Assembly (NCBI RefSeq): GCF_009834125.1
Contig: NZ_CP047146.1
Coordinates: forward strand, 1,977,501 to 2,041,500
Length of the DNA stretch: 64,000 bases
Source of the DNA: Streptomyces sp. GS7
Lineage (GTDB): Bacteria > Actinomycetota > Actinomycetes > Streptomycetales > Streptomycetaceae
Direction of reading: 5' to 3'
Positions 41,699-52,010 of the stretch are shown in pieces; within the stretch, counting starts at the first letter, position 1, and each line of letters starts with the position of its first letter. A model generated the notes under the pieces. The model did not search any database and was not told the DNA's origin. It worked only from the letters and a program-made list of their open reading frames with translations. The translations under genes and the position numbers were made by a program.

Positions 41699-44028
41699 GC
41701 CGCCTCCTTCGTGGCGCTGCGGGGCGACGTTCGGAACGCGATGGTGTCCACCTCGTAGATGCGCAGACCGTCACTCCAGACGCTGCCGTCGGCGACGACT
41801 GTGAGCCCGGCGCCGTCGCGCTGTACCTCGCGGAGATGGACCTCGGCCCGCATCTGTGCGTGGTGCGGCAGGATCTGGCCCCGGTAGGTCCACCGCAGGG
41901 GCGCACCGGGGAGCGGAACGAGCGTCCTCAGGGAATCCTCGCTGACCGAACCGGTGTGAAGCAGGAAGAACTTGACGGCCTGACACAGCATCTCGATGCC
42001 GCAGGAGCCAGGCATCACCGGGTCGTGGAGGAAGTGCCGGCCGAAGTACCAGTCATCGGATCTCACGGGTCTGGTGGCGAGGAGGTAGCCCAGGCCGTGC
42101 CTGCCGCTCTCCGGCACCAGGGTGCAGGTGGCGCCCGCCAGCAGGGCGAGGCGGCCGTGCCCCACCGGTGCACCGGAGCCGGCGTCGAGCTGCCGGGCAC
42201 CCGGTGGCGAGGTCGCTCCGTTGTCCAGCCACGGTGGGACCCGACGTCCGCCGTCCAGTCCCTGCTGCTGGTCGAGGACGGGCCTGGTGAAGAAGCCGTG
42301 CACGGTCTCGCCCCGGTGGAACACCTGGCCGTCCACGGCCAGTTCATAGCCGTACCGCTGGAGGATGGCGCCTGGCAAGGGTGTGTGGGAGAGCAGCGTG
42401 GTGTGCTGGCGCACCGTACGGCCGCGCAGGTCCACCGGGTGCAGCAGACGGGCGTTGCCTTCGAGGTTGCGGACGGTGAAGTCCTCGCCCGGGTGCTCCA
42501 GACTGGCCCCCAGCGCCGCCCCGACGAACGCCGCCGCCTGCAGGGCGCTCTCGAGGTGGAAGAGCCACGGCATCGTGCCGCCGTTGTCGCGCAGGTACCA
42601 GGGGGCTTCGGGTACGTCGTACTCGGTCACATGGGTCGAGCCGACCGGATACCCACCCCGTGCCTCGGGGATGGTGAGCATGCGGTCGAGCATCAGCATT
42701 CCGCCACGGGGCAGCCGGGGGCGGACGCGCGCGGCGGATGTGAGCGCAGCTGGGCCGTAGGTGACCGCGAGGTCGCCGTCGGCGGCGTGCGCCATGTGCA
42801 GCTCATGTACGACCGCCGGCTCGCCGCCGGGGGAGCGGCGGACCGGAGCGGCCGCATTCCCCGGCACGAGGTCGGCGCCCGGTGCCTCCCGGAGCGCCAC
42901 CCCCGCCTCCCGGACCTGGGCCACCGTCCCCTCCTCGTCGCTGATCCGGACCTCCGCCACGACATGTGGGCGGGGGACGAGGCCGATCCGCGTGACGTCG
43001 GCCTCCAGTCTCAGCGGCCCGACGGCTACCCGCCTGGTGTCGGCGACGGAGAGTTGGGTGGCCGTATGGGTCACCGGGTGGAAGTACGGCCGGGGGAGGC
43101 AGAGGTGCAGCCCCTGGTGGAGTGCGTATACACGGAGTGCCTGCCACACGAACGGCAGCAGCTCGGCCCAGTCGACCGGTTCGCTGACGGCGCCGGGGGC
43201 AGCCGTGGCAGTGAGGTGTCCCAGGCCGTACCGGCCCGCTCCCTGACCGGCGACGGCGACCTCTGCCAGAAGGTGGTAGCCGCCAGGCCCGCCCAGTCCG
43301 TTGGCCCCGCCAGGGTCCGCGGTCCCGTGCTCCGGTCCGAAGACGTCGGCCAGCCGCCCGGCGGCCAGCAGGTCCAGCCCGGCGCGGTCGACACCGTCCC
43401 GTACGGCGCGAGCCGGCGGGCGCCAACCGTCGGCCGGGCACACCGACTCCCGGGGTGCGGGCGGCGGTCCGGTGGCGCCGTGAGCCTCGACGAGCAGGCG
43501 GCCACGGGACCGCACGGTGAAGGAGTCCGCGCCCGTACAGGTGGCGGTCGGCGCGTCCGGGCCGGTGAGATCGCATGGTGGTTCCTGATGCCACCTCAGG
43601 GACACCTGCTGCGGGCCCGGTGCCGGAGGCCCGTACGCCTGCCGCAGGGCACGCGCACCGGTACGCAGGACGGCGGTAGCGGGGTCGGCGTTCGCCGGGT
43701 CGACTTCCGTGGCGCCGTCCGGGGCAACGGTCGGGTGCCCGGCAGGGACCGGGCGCGCCCTGTGGTTCCGGCCGGTGTCCGGGACACGTCCGTCCGTCGG
43801 TCCGGTCCGGTCGGCGCGCCTCAACAGCCAGGTCTGCAGCGCCTGGTGAGCCTGGAGGGTGATCCGGTGCGCGGCGCAGATCAGGTCGGCCGGCCCGGTC
43901 AGGTCCTCGGCGTCGGGCCGAGCCGGCAGGGGATGCGGTGAGGTCGCGGTGGTGACTGGGGTGCCGATGCCGTCCTCGGGCCACCACCGGTGGCGAGGGG
44001 ACGGGCCGTCGAAGCAGAGTTCGTCCAT
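41695..44028 (-). CDS. Double hotdog dehydratase protein of a PUFA/hgl-type synthase
   Basis: 777 residues from the ATG at 44028. Three regions resemble the PfaC dehydratase part: a segment containing LLAAGRLADVFGPEHGTADP and LLPFVWQALRVYALHQGLHL; a first FabA-like domain (GTMPWLFHLESALQAAAFVG); and a second with the active-site region WYFGRHFLHDPVMPGSCGIE. The first 130 residues carry no recognised fold. In PUFA synthases these domains are joined to KS and chain-length-factor domains; here they form a separate protein. It should dehydrate beta-hydroxyacyl chains on the ACP. Confidence 0.85.
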   Translation of the reverse strand: MDELCFDGPSPRHRWWPEDGIGTPVTTATSPHPLPARPDAEDLTGPADLICAAHRITLQAHQALQTWLLRRADRTGPTDGRVPDTGRNHRARPVPAGHPTVAPDGATEVDPANADPATAVLRTGARALRQAYGPPAPGPQQVSLRWHQEPPCDLTGPDAPTATCTGADSFTVRSRGRLLVEAHGATGPPPAPRESVCPADGWRPPARAVRDGVDRAGLDLLAAGRLADVFGPEHGTADPGGANGLGGPGGYHLLAEVAVAGQGAGRYGLGHLTATAAPGAVSEPVDWAELLPFVWQALRVYALHQGLHLCLPRPYFHPVTHTATQLSVADTRRVAVGPLRLEADVTRIGLVPRPHVVAEVRISDEEGTVAQVREAGVALREAPGADLVPGNAAAPVRRSPGGEPAVVHELHMAHAADGDLAVTYGPAALTSAARVRPRLPRGGMLMLDRMLTIPEARGGYPVGSTHVTEYDVPEAPWYLRDNGGTMPWLFHLESALQAAAFVGAALGASLEHPGEDFTVRNLEGNARLLHPVDLRGRTVRQHTTLLSHTPLPGAILQRYGYELAVDGQVFHRGETVHGFFTRPVLDQQQGLDGGRRVPPWLDNGATSPPGARQLDAGSGAPVGHGRLALLAGATCTLVPESGRHGLGYLLATRPVRSDDWYFGRHFLHDPVMPGSCGIEMLCQAVKFFLLHTGSVSEDSLRTLVPLPGAPLRWTYRGQILPHHAQMRAEVHLREVQRDGAGLTVVADGSVWSDGLRIYEVDTIAFRTSPRSATKEAA

Positions 44029-44068
44029 GGTCGTCGTCCGTCCGGGCGCAGGGGGGATGGGGCGTGCA

Positions 44069-47000
44069 TCAGATGGCGGTGGCAGTGGCGGTGCCGGGGG
44101 AGGCATGCGGCCAGGCCGCACGACTGCCGAGTTCGGGTGCGGCCACGATGCCCTTGAGTCCGCTCCAGCGCTGCAACACCGCTCCCTCGCGAGTGCAGGC
44201 CGTCACCGTGCAGGTCAGATCCAGCGGACCAAGTTCCTGACGGTCGACCTGGATGACGAACGGGACGTTGTCCGGCAGGGGAGCCACAAGCTCGACGCGT
44301 TCCACAGAGACCGGAAGGCAGCGATGGCCGCAGGCGCGCCGGCCCAGAAGGGCCGCGGCCTGGAGCAGCAGATCGGCCAGCGCGGGGCTGTAGCGGGCAC
44401 CACCGTAGGCTCCCTGAGCCAGCGGAGGGTCGGCCAGCCTGGCACACAGCACCAGCTGCCGGTCGTTCTCGACCAGGACCGGCCCCAGGCCGCGGAGCAG
44501 TGGGCCGTGGAAGAGGAACCCATCGTCATAGGCGGCGTGGGGACGGTACGGCGGTTCCGGGAGCGGGGGGAGGGTGTGCGGATCGGGTGCGTCACCGTCC
44601 GGTGCCGAGCCGAACACCCCCTCGTAGCGGGGCGGTCCGATGGTCGCGCCGTCATCGTGGATCGTCACCGCCACGGCCCGCTCGGCGCCAGGGCGGGGAC
44701 GGAGCACCACACGGGCGCGCGGCGGGTGGGAGCCGTTGAGGACGAGTCCGCGGCGCACGGAGAAGTCGCGGACCTCGGTGACCGGATGCCCCGAACCGGT
44801 GCGCTCGACCGCGTTGACACCCCATCCGACGGCGGCGGTCATCGGCAGCACGGGCACCCCGTCGATGCTGTGATCCTCCAGCACCGGTTCCGCGGCCAGA
44901 CCCGTCAGTTCCCGAAACAACTCCACCCCGTCGGCCGGCAGCGGCCCGGGCGGGAACGCCGACTCCAACGGGCCCAGGACGGTGACGAGGTCATCGGCGT
45001 AGGACGCAGTGAGCTGGTCGACGAAGTACGTGCAGCCCTCCTCGCGGCTCAGCAGCGGCACCCCCAGCTGCTGGAACAGCTCCTGGGCCCGTTCCGACGC
45101 CATCCCGCCGCGCCATGGCCCCCAGGCGAGCGCAGCGACCCGCGTGTCGGGGTGGGCGGCCTTCCATGCACAGGCGAACCGGTTGAGCGCCTCGTTGGCC
45201 ATCGCGTAGTCGGTCTGCCGCCCGTTGCCGTAGATCCCGGACACCGAGGTGAAGACGATCAGATGGCGAATGCGTTCGGCGGGCAGCGCCGCGAGCACGT
45301 GCTGCAGCCCGGCGAGCTTGGTGTCCACCACCCTCTCGATTCCCCGGGCGTCCTTGACGGCCAGCGGCTGATCGTCCAGCACACCGGCGCCGTGGAGGAC
45401 CCCGGTCGCCTGCTCGGCCCACGGTGCCAGCGCCGCGCTCACCGACGCGGCATCCGTGATGTCGGCGCTGACGTAGATGGCGTCGGCTCCCAGGCCGCGC
45501 AGCTCCGCCAGCGTGGTGTGCATCTCCCGCTGCGTGAGCAGCCGCTCGACTTGCGTGTCCAGCGCGGTCCCGACGGCCGGATCGCCGGGGTCCTCGCCGC
45601 GTGCGCGGGCCTGTTCCGCGCACGCCTCGCGCAGCGCGGACGGGTCGTCGAGGCCGGCGGCCCAGGCGGGCGGATCCTCCAGTGGCGTACGGCCCAGGAG
45701 GACCAGCCGACAGGGCCGTCGTGCCGCCAGCGCGGTCAGGCACCAGGCGGTGATGCCCCGGGCGCCGCCGGTCACCACCAGCAGATCGTCCGGGGACGGG
45801 GCGTCGCCCGCGGCCGCCCCGCTGTCGACGGGGAGCCGGTCGGAAGCATCGGGCGAGAGCGTCAGGGTGCGACGGGTCTCTCCGTCCCAGCCGACCTCCC
45901 GTACCGGCGCGGAGTCGGCGATCTCGCGCAGGAATTGCGTTGCCGCCTGGGTGACCGGGCTCTCGGGCGCGCTGTCGAAGGCCCGGCAGAACAGGTCGGG
46001 CTCCTCCACACCGAGAGCCTTCACCAGACCGCCCAGCCCTCCGTACAACGCCTGAGTCGTATCGCCCGCAGTCCCCATCAGTCCCAGGGAGCCGTCGAGC
46101 CGGGTGACGGCGGCGAACCCGGCACGGTGCCCGGCTGCGACGGAGGCCTTCAAGGCCGGCACCGTGTGCTTGGCGAGGAGTACGGCATGCCGCAGTCGTT
46201 GGACGGTGGCGGCCGGATCCGTTCGCGGCTCGCGATCGGCGGGCAGTACGCACAGCCCGAGCCGCCCACTGGGCGGCAGCGCCCGCTCGATCTCGGTGCG
46301 CAGCGTCTCCTCCCGCCAGTCGGCGAGCTGCCCCTCCGCCCCGCGAACGGCCACGTCCGGCAGGGCCAGCACCCGGACCTCCCAGCCGTCGACGGCCAGC
46401 GCGTCGCGCAGCGCATCGGCCAGCGGGCTGCCGTCGTGGGCGATGAGCGCCGTCGGCTGCGGGCCGTAGGGGGCCGCGATCGCATCGACCGCGGGCAGGG
46501 TACGCAGACCCACACGGGCTCGTCCGGCGACCACCGGGGCCCTGCCGGCCGAAGATCCGTCGGCGCATCCGATCAAGGTGTGCACGAGCCGGGCCAGTTC
46601 ACCGACGGTGCGCGCCTGCGCAAGGCGGTAGATGTCCTCTTGCGGCAGGAACGGGTAGCGCCGCCACGCCTCGGAAGCGATCTCGACCTGCTTGAGCGAG
46701 TCGATGCCCAAGTCGGTCTGGATGTCGAGGTCGGGGTCGACCATCTCGACGGTGTACCCGGTCTTCTCCGCCACCAGTTCACGCAGGATCCGCTCGACCT
46801 CCGCCACGTCCGTGACGGCTCCCGGGCCGTCGGGCACTCGGTCCACCCCGGGTTCGTGTGCGGCGGCGGATGCGGCATCGGCCGCGTTCCGGGGTGTGGG
46901 GACCGCCGCGCCCGGTGCGGGGGGACCGACGGTATCGACGGATGGCGGGGCGACGACGGGCGCCTCGCCCTCACCACACGGCGGGTTCCTGTCTGCACCG

Positions 47001-50000
47001 GACTGCGCCTGGCCGCTTGCGGAGCCGTGGACGTCGTCGAATGCCAGGCCGGTGCGGGCCAGTTCGAGCAGGACCTCCTGGCTGCGGATGTGGGCGCGGC
47101 CGAGTGCCGCACTGTGATCACGGACGGCTTCGGCGCAGGCGAGCACCGAGGCATCGGGGCCGGTGCCGGCGCTGGAAACCATCTGGGCGAGGCCCTTGGC
47201 AGTCTCCAACTGGCCGCCCAAGTACTCGTTGTGCAACTCGAGTTGCCGGGCGGCCAGCTGCCCCAGAACTTCCGCGGCCGTCCGTTCCCCGCAGGTATGG
47301 CCTGCCGGTGTGGCCTCGGCTGCTGTTACGGCCACGGCATCCCCGCACTGGAAGGGGGTGGCCAGCAGTTCCTCATGCTCCGCCCGGCGAGCCTCGACGG
47401 CGAACGCCGAGCCCTCCAACAGCCGGGCCACCGCGGACGGCTCTTCGCGCGGCGCCGGCTCCGGGGCGTCATAGCGGTTGATGCCGCGGATGTCGAAGCC
47501 GAGCACCGCCAGCCGCAGCGCGGCGCACTTCAGGGCCGCCGCGCCGTCGCTTCCCGGTCCGTGGTCGGTGGGGATCACCTCGGCGACGCCCGCACCGAGG
47601 ATGCGGGGCACCAGCCGACTGAGCACCTGCTTGGGCCCACACTCGACGAAGACCCGGCAGTCCTCGGCGTACAACTCCCTTACGCGGGCCGCGAAGTCCA
47701 CCGGCCGGACGATCTGCTCGGCCAGCACTCGCCGGTTGGCCTCCGGATCGTCGCCGTAGCTTGCGCCGGGGGTGTTGGCCAGTACTGGTGTAGCGGGGTA
47801 AGGCAGGTCGACGCCTGCCAAGGACGCGGCGAACGCTTCCACGGCGTGGCCGACCAGCGGGGTGTGGAACGCCGCCGCGACCGGGAGCCGGTGCAGAGCC
47901 GTGCCTTCCCGCGCGCAGTCCGCGGCCAGTGCCTCGATGGCCGGCGTCGGCCCGCCGAGCACCACCTCGTCAGGCGCGTTGATGTTGCTCAGCCTCAACT
48001 CCGGGTGAGCAGAAGCCCGTTCCCGCCAGTCGTCGGCCGACATTCGCAGCGCGACCATGGCACCGGGATCTTCGCCGTCGTCGGCTCGCTCCATGGCCTG
48101 CCCGCGTCGCAGCGCAAGCCGCAGGCAGTCGGCGTCGGAGAGGCTGCCGGCCGCCCAGAGCGCGGTGATCTCGCCGGAGCTGTGTCCCAGCAGCCCGTGC
48201 GGAGTGAAGCCGAGCTCGGTGAGGAAGCGGTACTGCCCCATGGCCAGCGCGCCGATGGCCGTCTGGGCGCAGCTGGTCCGCCGCAGCCGGTCCGCCGCTT
48301 CCTGCGGTCCGTACCGCCCCGGTTCGGGGTAGACGACCCGGGCCAGTGTGTCTTCTCCCTCCGTCCAGAGGGCGTTCGCCTCGTCGAAGGCCCGGCGCAC
48401 CGGGGGGAACGCCAGCAGTGTGTGCAGTCCCATCTCCACGTACTGGCTGCCCTGACCAGCGAAAAGCGCCGCGGCTTTGACTTCCGGCGGCAGGCCTTCC
48501 CGCCGGAAATGGCCCCGGTCGCCGAGGCTCCAGACGCTGTCGTCGGGCCGGTCGGCCAGTCGGGCGATGGCCTCGGCCACCACGGCCTCGCGCTCCGCCG
48601 TGTTGCGGGCCAGGACGCCCAGCCGGGCGTGGCCGACCGGAACCGGTCCATCCTTCGCGGGTGGAGCCCCCGCCTGCAGAAGGGAGAGCAGCGCGGCGGG
48701 GTCCGGAGCGTGCCACAGCAGGGCCTGAGGTGTGTCATGCAGGATCCGGGCGTGGTGGTCGGAGGGCTGGTGCTCCTCCAGGACCGCGTGGAAGTTCACG
48801 CCGCCGAAGCCGAAGGCGGAGACCGCGCCACGCCGGAGCGGGTGCCCCGGGTCGCGCACCCACGGCCGTGCCCGGGTGTTGAGGTACAGACTTCCCTCCT
48901 GTGCCGCTTCGCCGGGCGTGTCGATGTTGATGGTGGGAGGCAGCACCTTGTGGTGCAGCGCCAGCGCGGTCTTGATGAGCCCCGCCGCACCGGCAGCAGC
49001 CTTGGTATGGCCGATCTGTGATTTCACAGTGCCAACGGCGGCCCGGTGTCGGCGATCTCCGGTGTCCATCAGGGCGCGCAGCGTTTCGATCTCGACGTTG
49101 TCGCCGACGTGGGTACCGGTTCCGTGCGCCTCGATCAGCTCCACCGACTGTGGAGGTACGTCGGCATCCTCGTAGGCTCGGCGCAGCGCCGTCATCTGGC
49201 CGTTCCCGCTCGGCGCGTAGATGCTGCTGGTGCGCGCGTCGCTGGAGCCGCCGAGACCGCGTAGCACGGCGTAGATCCGGTCCCCGTCCCGCTCGGCGTC
49301 AGCCAGCCGTTTGAGGGCCAGCATCCCGATTCCCTCACCGAGCAGGGTGCCGTCGGCTGACTCGTCGAAGGGCCGGATGCGCCCGCTCGGGGAGAGCGCG
49401 GGCGTCTTGCTGAAGCACAGGAACGTGGTGATCGAGTTGTCCGCGTCGCAGCCGCCGGTGATCATCAGGTCGGCGCGGTGTTCGACCAGTTCGCTCACCG
49501 CCATGCGCAGGGCGGCCAGCGAACTGGCGCACGCTGCATCGACGGTGCAGTTGGTCGCGCCCAGGCCGTACCGGTTGGCGATGCGGCCGGAGACGACGTT
49601 GGCGAGAATGCCTGGGAAGCTGTCTTCGGTCCAGCCGGGCGCCCAGGAGACGGACCGGCGGGCCAACTCCTCGGCATCCCGCTCCGAAAGGCCGCAGCTG
49701 AGGGCTGCCTTCTTCAGGCGCGGCACAATGAGACGTGCACCGAGCGCGAAAAAGGTGGTGTTCTGGCCGCACACTCCGAGGATCACGCCGGTGCGCGAGG
49801 GGTCGTACCAGTCCGTTCCCTCACACCGCGCATCCCGCAGAACCTCTCCCGCCACGCGCAGGCTCAGCAGCTGGACCAAGCCGATCGAATCGAGCGTCGT
49901 CGGCGGCATCGCGAATTCTGCGGGGTCGAACACCGTCGGCGGCAGGAACCCGCCCCGCCGGGCGTATGTCTTGTCCTCGGCCAGCGGGTTGGGATCGTAA

Positions 50001-50167
50001 TGATCGGCGATTCGCCATGAACTCTCCGGCACTTCGGTGATGCAGTCGCGGCCTGACACCACGTTGCACCAGAACTCCCTTGCGTCATGTGCCTGAGAGA
50101 ACGTTCCTGCGATGCCGATGATGGCAATTGGGCTCTTGGCAAGGCGAAAAGAGGAAGTAGCCATCAT
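44069..50167 (-). CDS. Type I iterative synthase, KS-AT-ACP-KR-DH (PfaA/HglE-like)
   Basis: 2032 residues; the first of two adjacent ATG codons (50167) was chosen because AAGG precedes it. KS: residues 10-470 with active Cys213 in DAACASS, His348 in EAHGTGTHVGD and His387 in GHTKAAAG. AT: about 560-860 with GHSSGE at 661-666. A Pro/Ala linker follows, then one ACP with LGIDSLKQ (Ser1157). KR: about 1230-1730 with VVTGGARGITAW and YAMANEALNRFA. The last 280 residues form a hotdog DH with HxxxGxxxxP (DHSIDGVPVLPM). This order and the PfaD partner are those of PUFA or heterocyst-glycolipid-type synthases. With one ACP and no chain-length factor, the product is probably a shorter or differently processed fatty chain. 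First gene of the operon. Confidence 0.92.
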   Translation of the reverse strand: MMATSSFRLAKSPIAIIGIAGTFSQAHDAREFWCNVVSGRDCITEVPESSWRIADHYDPNPLAEDKTYARRGGFLPPTVFDPAEFAMPPTTLDSIGLVQLLSLRVAGEVLRDARCEGTDWYDPSRTGVILGVCGQNTTFFALGARLIVPRLKKAALSCGLSERDAEELARRSVSWAPGWTEDSFPGILANVVSGRIANRYGLGATNCTVDAACASSLAALRMAVSELVEHRADLMITGGCDADNSITTFLCFSKTPALSPSGRIRPFDESADGTLLGEGIGMLALKRLADAERDGDRIYAVLRGLGGSSDARTSSIYAPSGNGQMTALRRAYEDADVPPQSVELIEAHGTGTHVGDNVEIETLRALMDTGDRRHRAAVGTVKSQIGHTKAAAGAAGLIKTALALHHKVLPPTINIDTPGEAAQEGSLYLNTRARPWVRDPGHPLRRGAVSAFGFGGVNFHAVLEEHQPSDHHARILHDTPQALLWHAPDPAALLSLLQAGAPPAKDGPVPVGHARLGVLARNTAEREAVVAEAIARLADRPDDSVWSLGDRGHFRREGLPPEVKAAALFAGQGSQYVEMGLHTLLAFPPVRRAFDEANALWTEGEDTLARVVYPEPGRYGPQEAADRLRRTSCAQTAIGALAMGQYRFLTELGFTPHGLLGHSSGEITALWAAGSLSDADCLRLALRRGQAMERADDGEDPGAMVALRMSADDWRERASAHPELRLSNINAPDEVVLGGPTPAIEALAADCAREGTALHRLPVAAAFHTPLVGHAVEAFAASLAGVDLPYPATPVLANTPGASYGDDPEANRRVLAEQIVRPVDFAARVRELYAEDCRVFVECGPKQVLSRLVPRILGAGVAEVIPTDHGPGSDGAAALKCAALRLAVLGFDIRGINRYDAPEPAPREEPSAVARLLEGSAFAVEARRAEHEELLATPFQCGDAVAVTAAEATPAGHTCGERTAAEVLGQLAARQLELHNEYLGGQLETAKGLAQMVSSAGTGPDASVLACAEAVRDHSAALGRAHIRSQEVLLELARTGLAFDDVHGSASGQAQSGADRNPPCGEGEAPVVAPPSVDTVGPPAPGAAVPTPRNAADAASAAAHEPGVDRVPDGPGAVTDVAEVERILRELVAEKTGYTVEMVDPDLDIQTDLGIDSLKQVEIASEAWRRYPFLPQEDIYRLAQARTVGELARLVHTLIGCADGSSAGRAPVVAGRARVGLRTLPAVDAIAAPYGPQPTALIAHDGSPLADALRDALAVDGWEVRVLALPDVAVRGAEGQLADWREETLRTEIERALPPSGRLGLCVLPADREPRTDPAATVQRLRHAVLLAKHTVPALKASVAAGHRAGFAAVTRLDGSLGLMGTAGDTTQALYGGLGGLVKALGVEEPDLFCRAFDSAPESPVTQAATQFLREIADSAPVREVGWDGETRRTLTLSPDASDRLPVDSGAAAGDAPSPDDLLVVTGGARGITAWCLTALAARRPCRLVLLGRTPLEDPPAWAAGLDDPSALREACAEQARARGEDPGDPAVGTALDTQVERLLTQREMHTTLAELRGLGADAIYVSADITDAASVSAALAPWAEQATGVLHGAGVLDDQPLAVKDARGIERVVDTKLAGLQHVLAALPAERIRHLIVFTSVSGIYGNGRQTDYAMANEALNRFACAWKAAHPDTRVAALAWGPWRGGMASERAQELFQQLGVPLLSREEGCTYFVDQLTASYADDLVTVLGPLESAFPPGPLPADGVELFRELTGLAAEPVLEDHSIDGVPVLPMTAAVGWGVNAVERTGSGHPVTEVRDFSVRRGLVLNGSHPPRARVVLRPRPGAERAVAVTIHDDGATIGPPRYEGVFGSAPDGDAPDPHTLPPLPEPPYRPHAAYDDGFLFHGPLLRGLGPVLVENDRQLVLCARLADPPLAQGAYGGARYSPALADLLLQAAALLGRRACGHRCLPVSVERVELVAPLPDNVPFVIQVDRQELGPLDLTCTVTACTREGAVLQRWSGLKGIVAAPELGSRAAWPHASPGTATATAI

Positions 50168-51296
50168 GCGGACCTTACGGCGCGGGAACTGGATGGGAAC
50201 GGCGTCAACGGTACATGCGTGGACGGAACTCCACACGCACATTAGTTTCACCGGGATGTGAGCACGACGCGGCATGCGCCACCTACAAGTGAGCTGCAAA
50301 CGCCCCGGTGGCACCAATTATGCGATCGCGTGATGTCTCACATCAGTCAATGGAGGGATTATTCGGCGGGGTGCAGGAGTTCCCACGTCCATTTCTCGAC
50401 TTCGCGGGTGGCGGTGCGTCATTTTCTGAGCTTCCGACCTGCTGTAGAGCGCGCAACGCGGTTTCGAGGCTACGGCAGTGACTGGCTGTTCCCCGGACGA
50501 GATCCGGCGTACACACCGATCCGCCAAGGCTGCTCCGGGGGCGTCCGCGATTTCGTCCGTAACCGCTGTGGCTTCGACGGGGGCGAGGGCATAACTTCAC
50601 GGAGCAGCTGAGTTCTCGTTGGGGTACGAGCACTCCGGGCGTGCAGGTTTTTAACTCGTGGCTTTCTTTTCTGCTCGGTGGTCTGTTGGTCTGGCATGAA
50701 TGCGTTGGAAGGGCAACGGGCCGTGTTGGCAGCCAAGTTCAGGGAGATTTTTTTCTGCCGCACTCAGATGAGCGGCAGCGTCGCCTGTCGCTAGCGGCGG
50801 AAGCCCAGTCTCTCGGCCACGGCGGGATCAGGGCGGTTGCCCGTGCCGCCGGTGCGTGAAGCCACTGTGTCTGTCGGAATGCGGGAACTCAATTCCGGAT
50901 ACGTCCGGTTGGGACGTATCCGTTGGCCCGGAGGTTGCCGCTCACGTTGCCCGGGTCGCGGGGCACCGGCGCGTCGTCCGCCGTGCCGCACCTCGCCCTC
51001 GCGGGCGGAGCCGCCGTGCTGCTTGGGCACCGGGGCGGTCCTCGCCGTACGCCGCAACCGTGCGACGGGAGGCACCAACTGATCTGACGGGAGCAGCGGA
51101 AGCCGGTGGCGGCCCGCGGGGGCGCGTTCACGGGGGATGGCCGGCGCGGCTCGGTGGCCGAGACCCGTGGGGAACACGGACCCAGCGCGACGCCGACCGA
51201 CCGAACCCGTTCGGCATTACCGAGGCACGGGTCTGGTTCGCGGGCCCGAGGCAGTGGCCGTGGCCGCTGTCCTGACGGTGCGGACTCGGCCTCGGG
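50168..51296. other. Long stretch between the lipid operon and the lasso cluster without recognisable gene
   Basis: About 1.1 kb. The first 200 bp hold the promoter region of the synthase; locally lower GC is seen around 50400 and 50650-50760. Open frames here have no domain, no convincing start and Arg/Pro-rich shadow composition. A small regulator could be hidden but cannot be supported. Confidence 0.4.
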
Positions 51297-51722
51297 CTAT
51301 GCCCGTTCCGGCGGGACAGCGAACAGGGTGCGGAAGTAGGAACGGTCCGCCTTCTCCTCCACCATGCGGCCCTCGGCCTCCACCCAGGCATGGGCGCCGA
51401 ACGGAAGGCGGGCCCGTACTCCCACCGCCCAGGTGGGCCAGGTGCCGCGCACGCGGCACAGCAGGACGGTCGCCAGTGAGCGGGGCAGGCATCCTTCGTC
51501 TCCGGCGCAGCGCAGGCTGACGGCCACCACGGCCTCCCGGGCGGCGCGGGCCTCCTCATAGGTGGCCTCGCGAGCGCCCCTGCGCAGCCGCGTCAGTATG
51601 GCGCGGGTCCGGGCCGGCGGTTTGGCGGCCAGGCGCCTGGCGACGGCCACGGCGAGCAGCACCAGCAGGCGGCGGCCCGGGGAGAGCCGGACCTTCGTCC
51701 GGTGGGGGACGACCGAACTCAC
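51297..51722 (-). CDS. Lasso peptide B2 leader peptidase (transglutaminase-like)
   Basis: 141 residues. The catalytic cysteine lies in GDEGCLPRSLATVLLCRVRG and the histidine in PFGAHAWVEAEG, as in lasso-peptide B2 proteins. It removes the leader peptide delivered by the B1 protein. The ATG overlaps the stop of the B1 gene. Last gene of the cluster. Confidence 0.9.
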   Translation of the reverse strand: MSSVVPHRTKVRLSPGRRLLVLLAVAVARRLAAKPPARTRAILTRLRRGAREATYEEARAAREAVVAVSLRCAGDEGCLPRSLATVLLCRVRGTWPTWAVGVRARLPFGAHAWVEAEGRMVEEKADRSYFRTLFAVPPERA

Positions 51723-51979
51723 GCCTGCTCCACCACCTTGGCCTGCTGGAGACCGGCCAGCAACTGCTCCACGTCCGCGCGGGCGTGCGGCTCGTCGACG
51801 TCGTAGGTGGCCATCAGCCGCTCGGCGGCCTCCTGCACCGTGCTGCCGCCGACGAGGGCGTGGAAGGTGAGGGTGGCGGACGCGTTGAGCTGCCAGTAGC
51901 GGCCGTCCCTGCCGTTCAGCAGGACGGTTCCGTACTCGGTGTCCACTGTTGAGACGTCGGGGTGCAGTCTCAAGGTCAT
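51719..51979 (-). CDS. Lasso peptide B1 recognition element (PqqD family)
   Basis: 86 residues from the ATG at 51979. DTEYGTVLLNGRDGRYWQLN followed by the helical part STVQEAAERLMATYDVDEPH is the PqqD-type winged helix that binds the YxxP motif of lasso leader peptides. It lies 31 bp after the cyclase gene and overlaps the B2 gene. Confidence 0.92.
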   Translation of the reverse strand: MTLRLHPDVSTVDTEYGTVLLNGRDGRYWQLNASATLTFHALVGGSTVQEAAERLMATYDVDEPHARADVEQLLAGLQQAKVVEQA

Positions 51980-52010
51980 CGTTGTCTCCTGCTCGGGGCC
52001 CGGGGCGGGC

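Noticed and set aside
43859..49021. Open frame of 1720 codons on the plus strand
   Set aside because: It lies antisense to the synthase and dehydratase genes, where high GC at the third codon position suppresses stop codons. It has Arg/Gly/Gln-rich composition, no family motifs and no ribosome-binding site.
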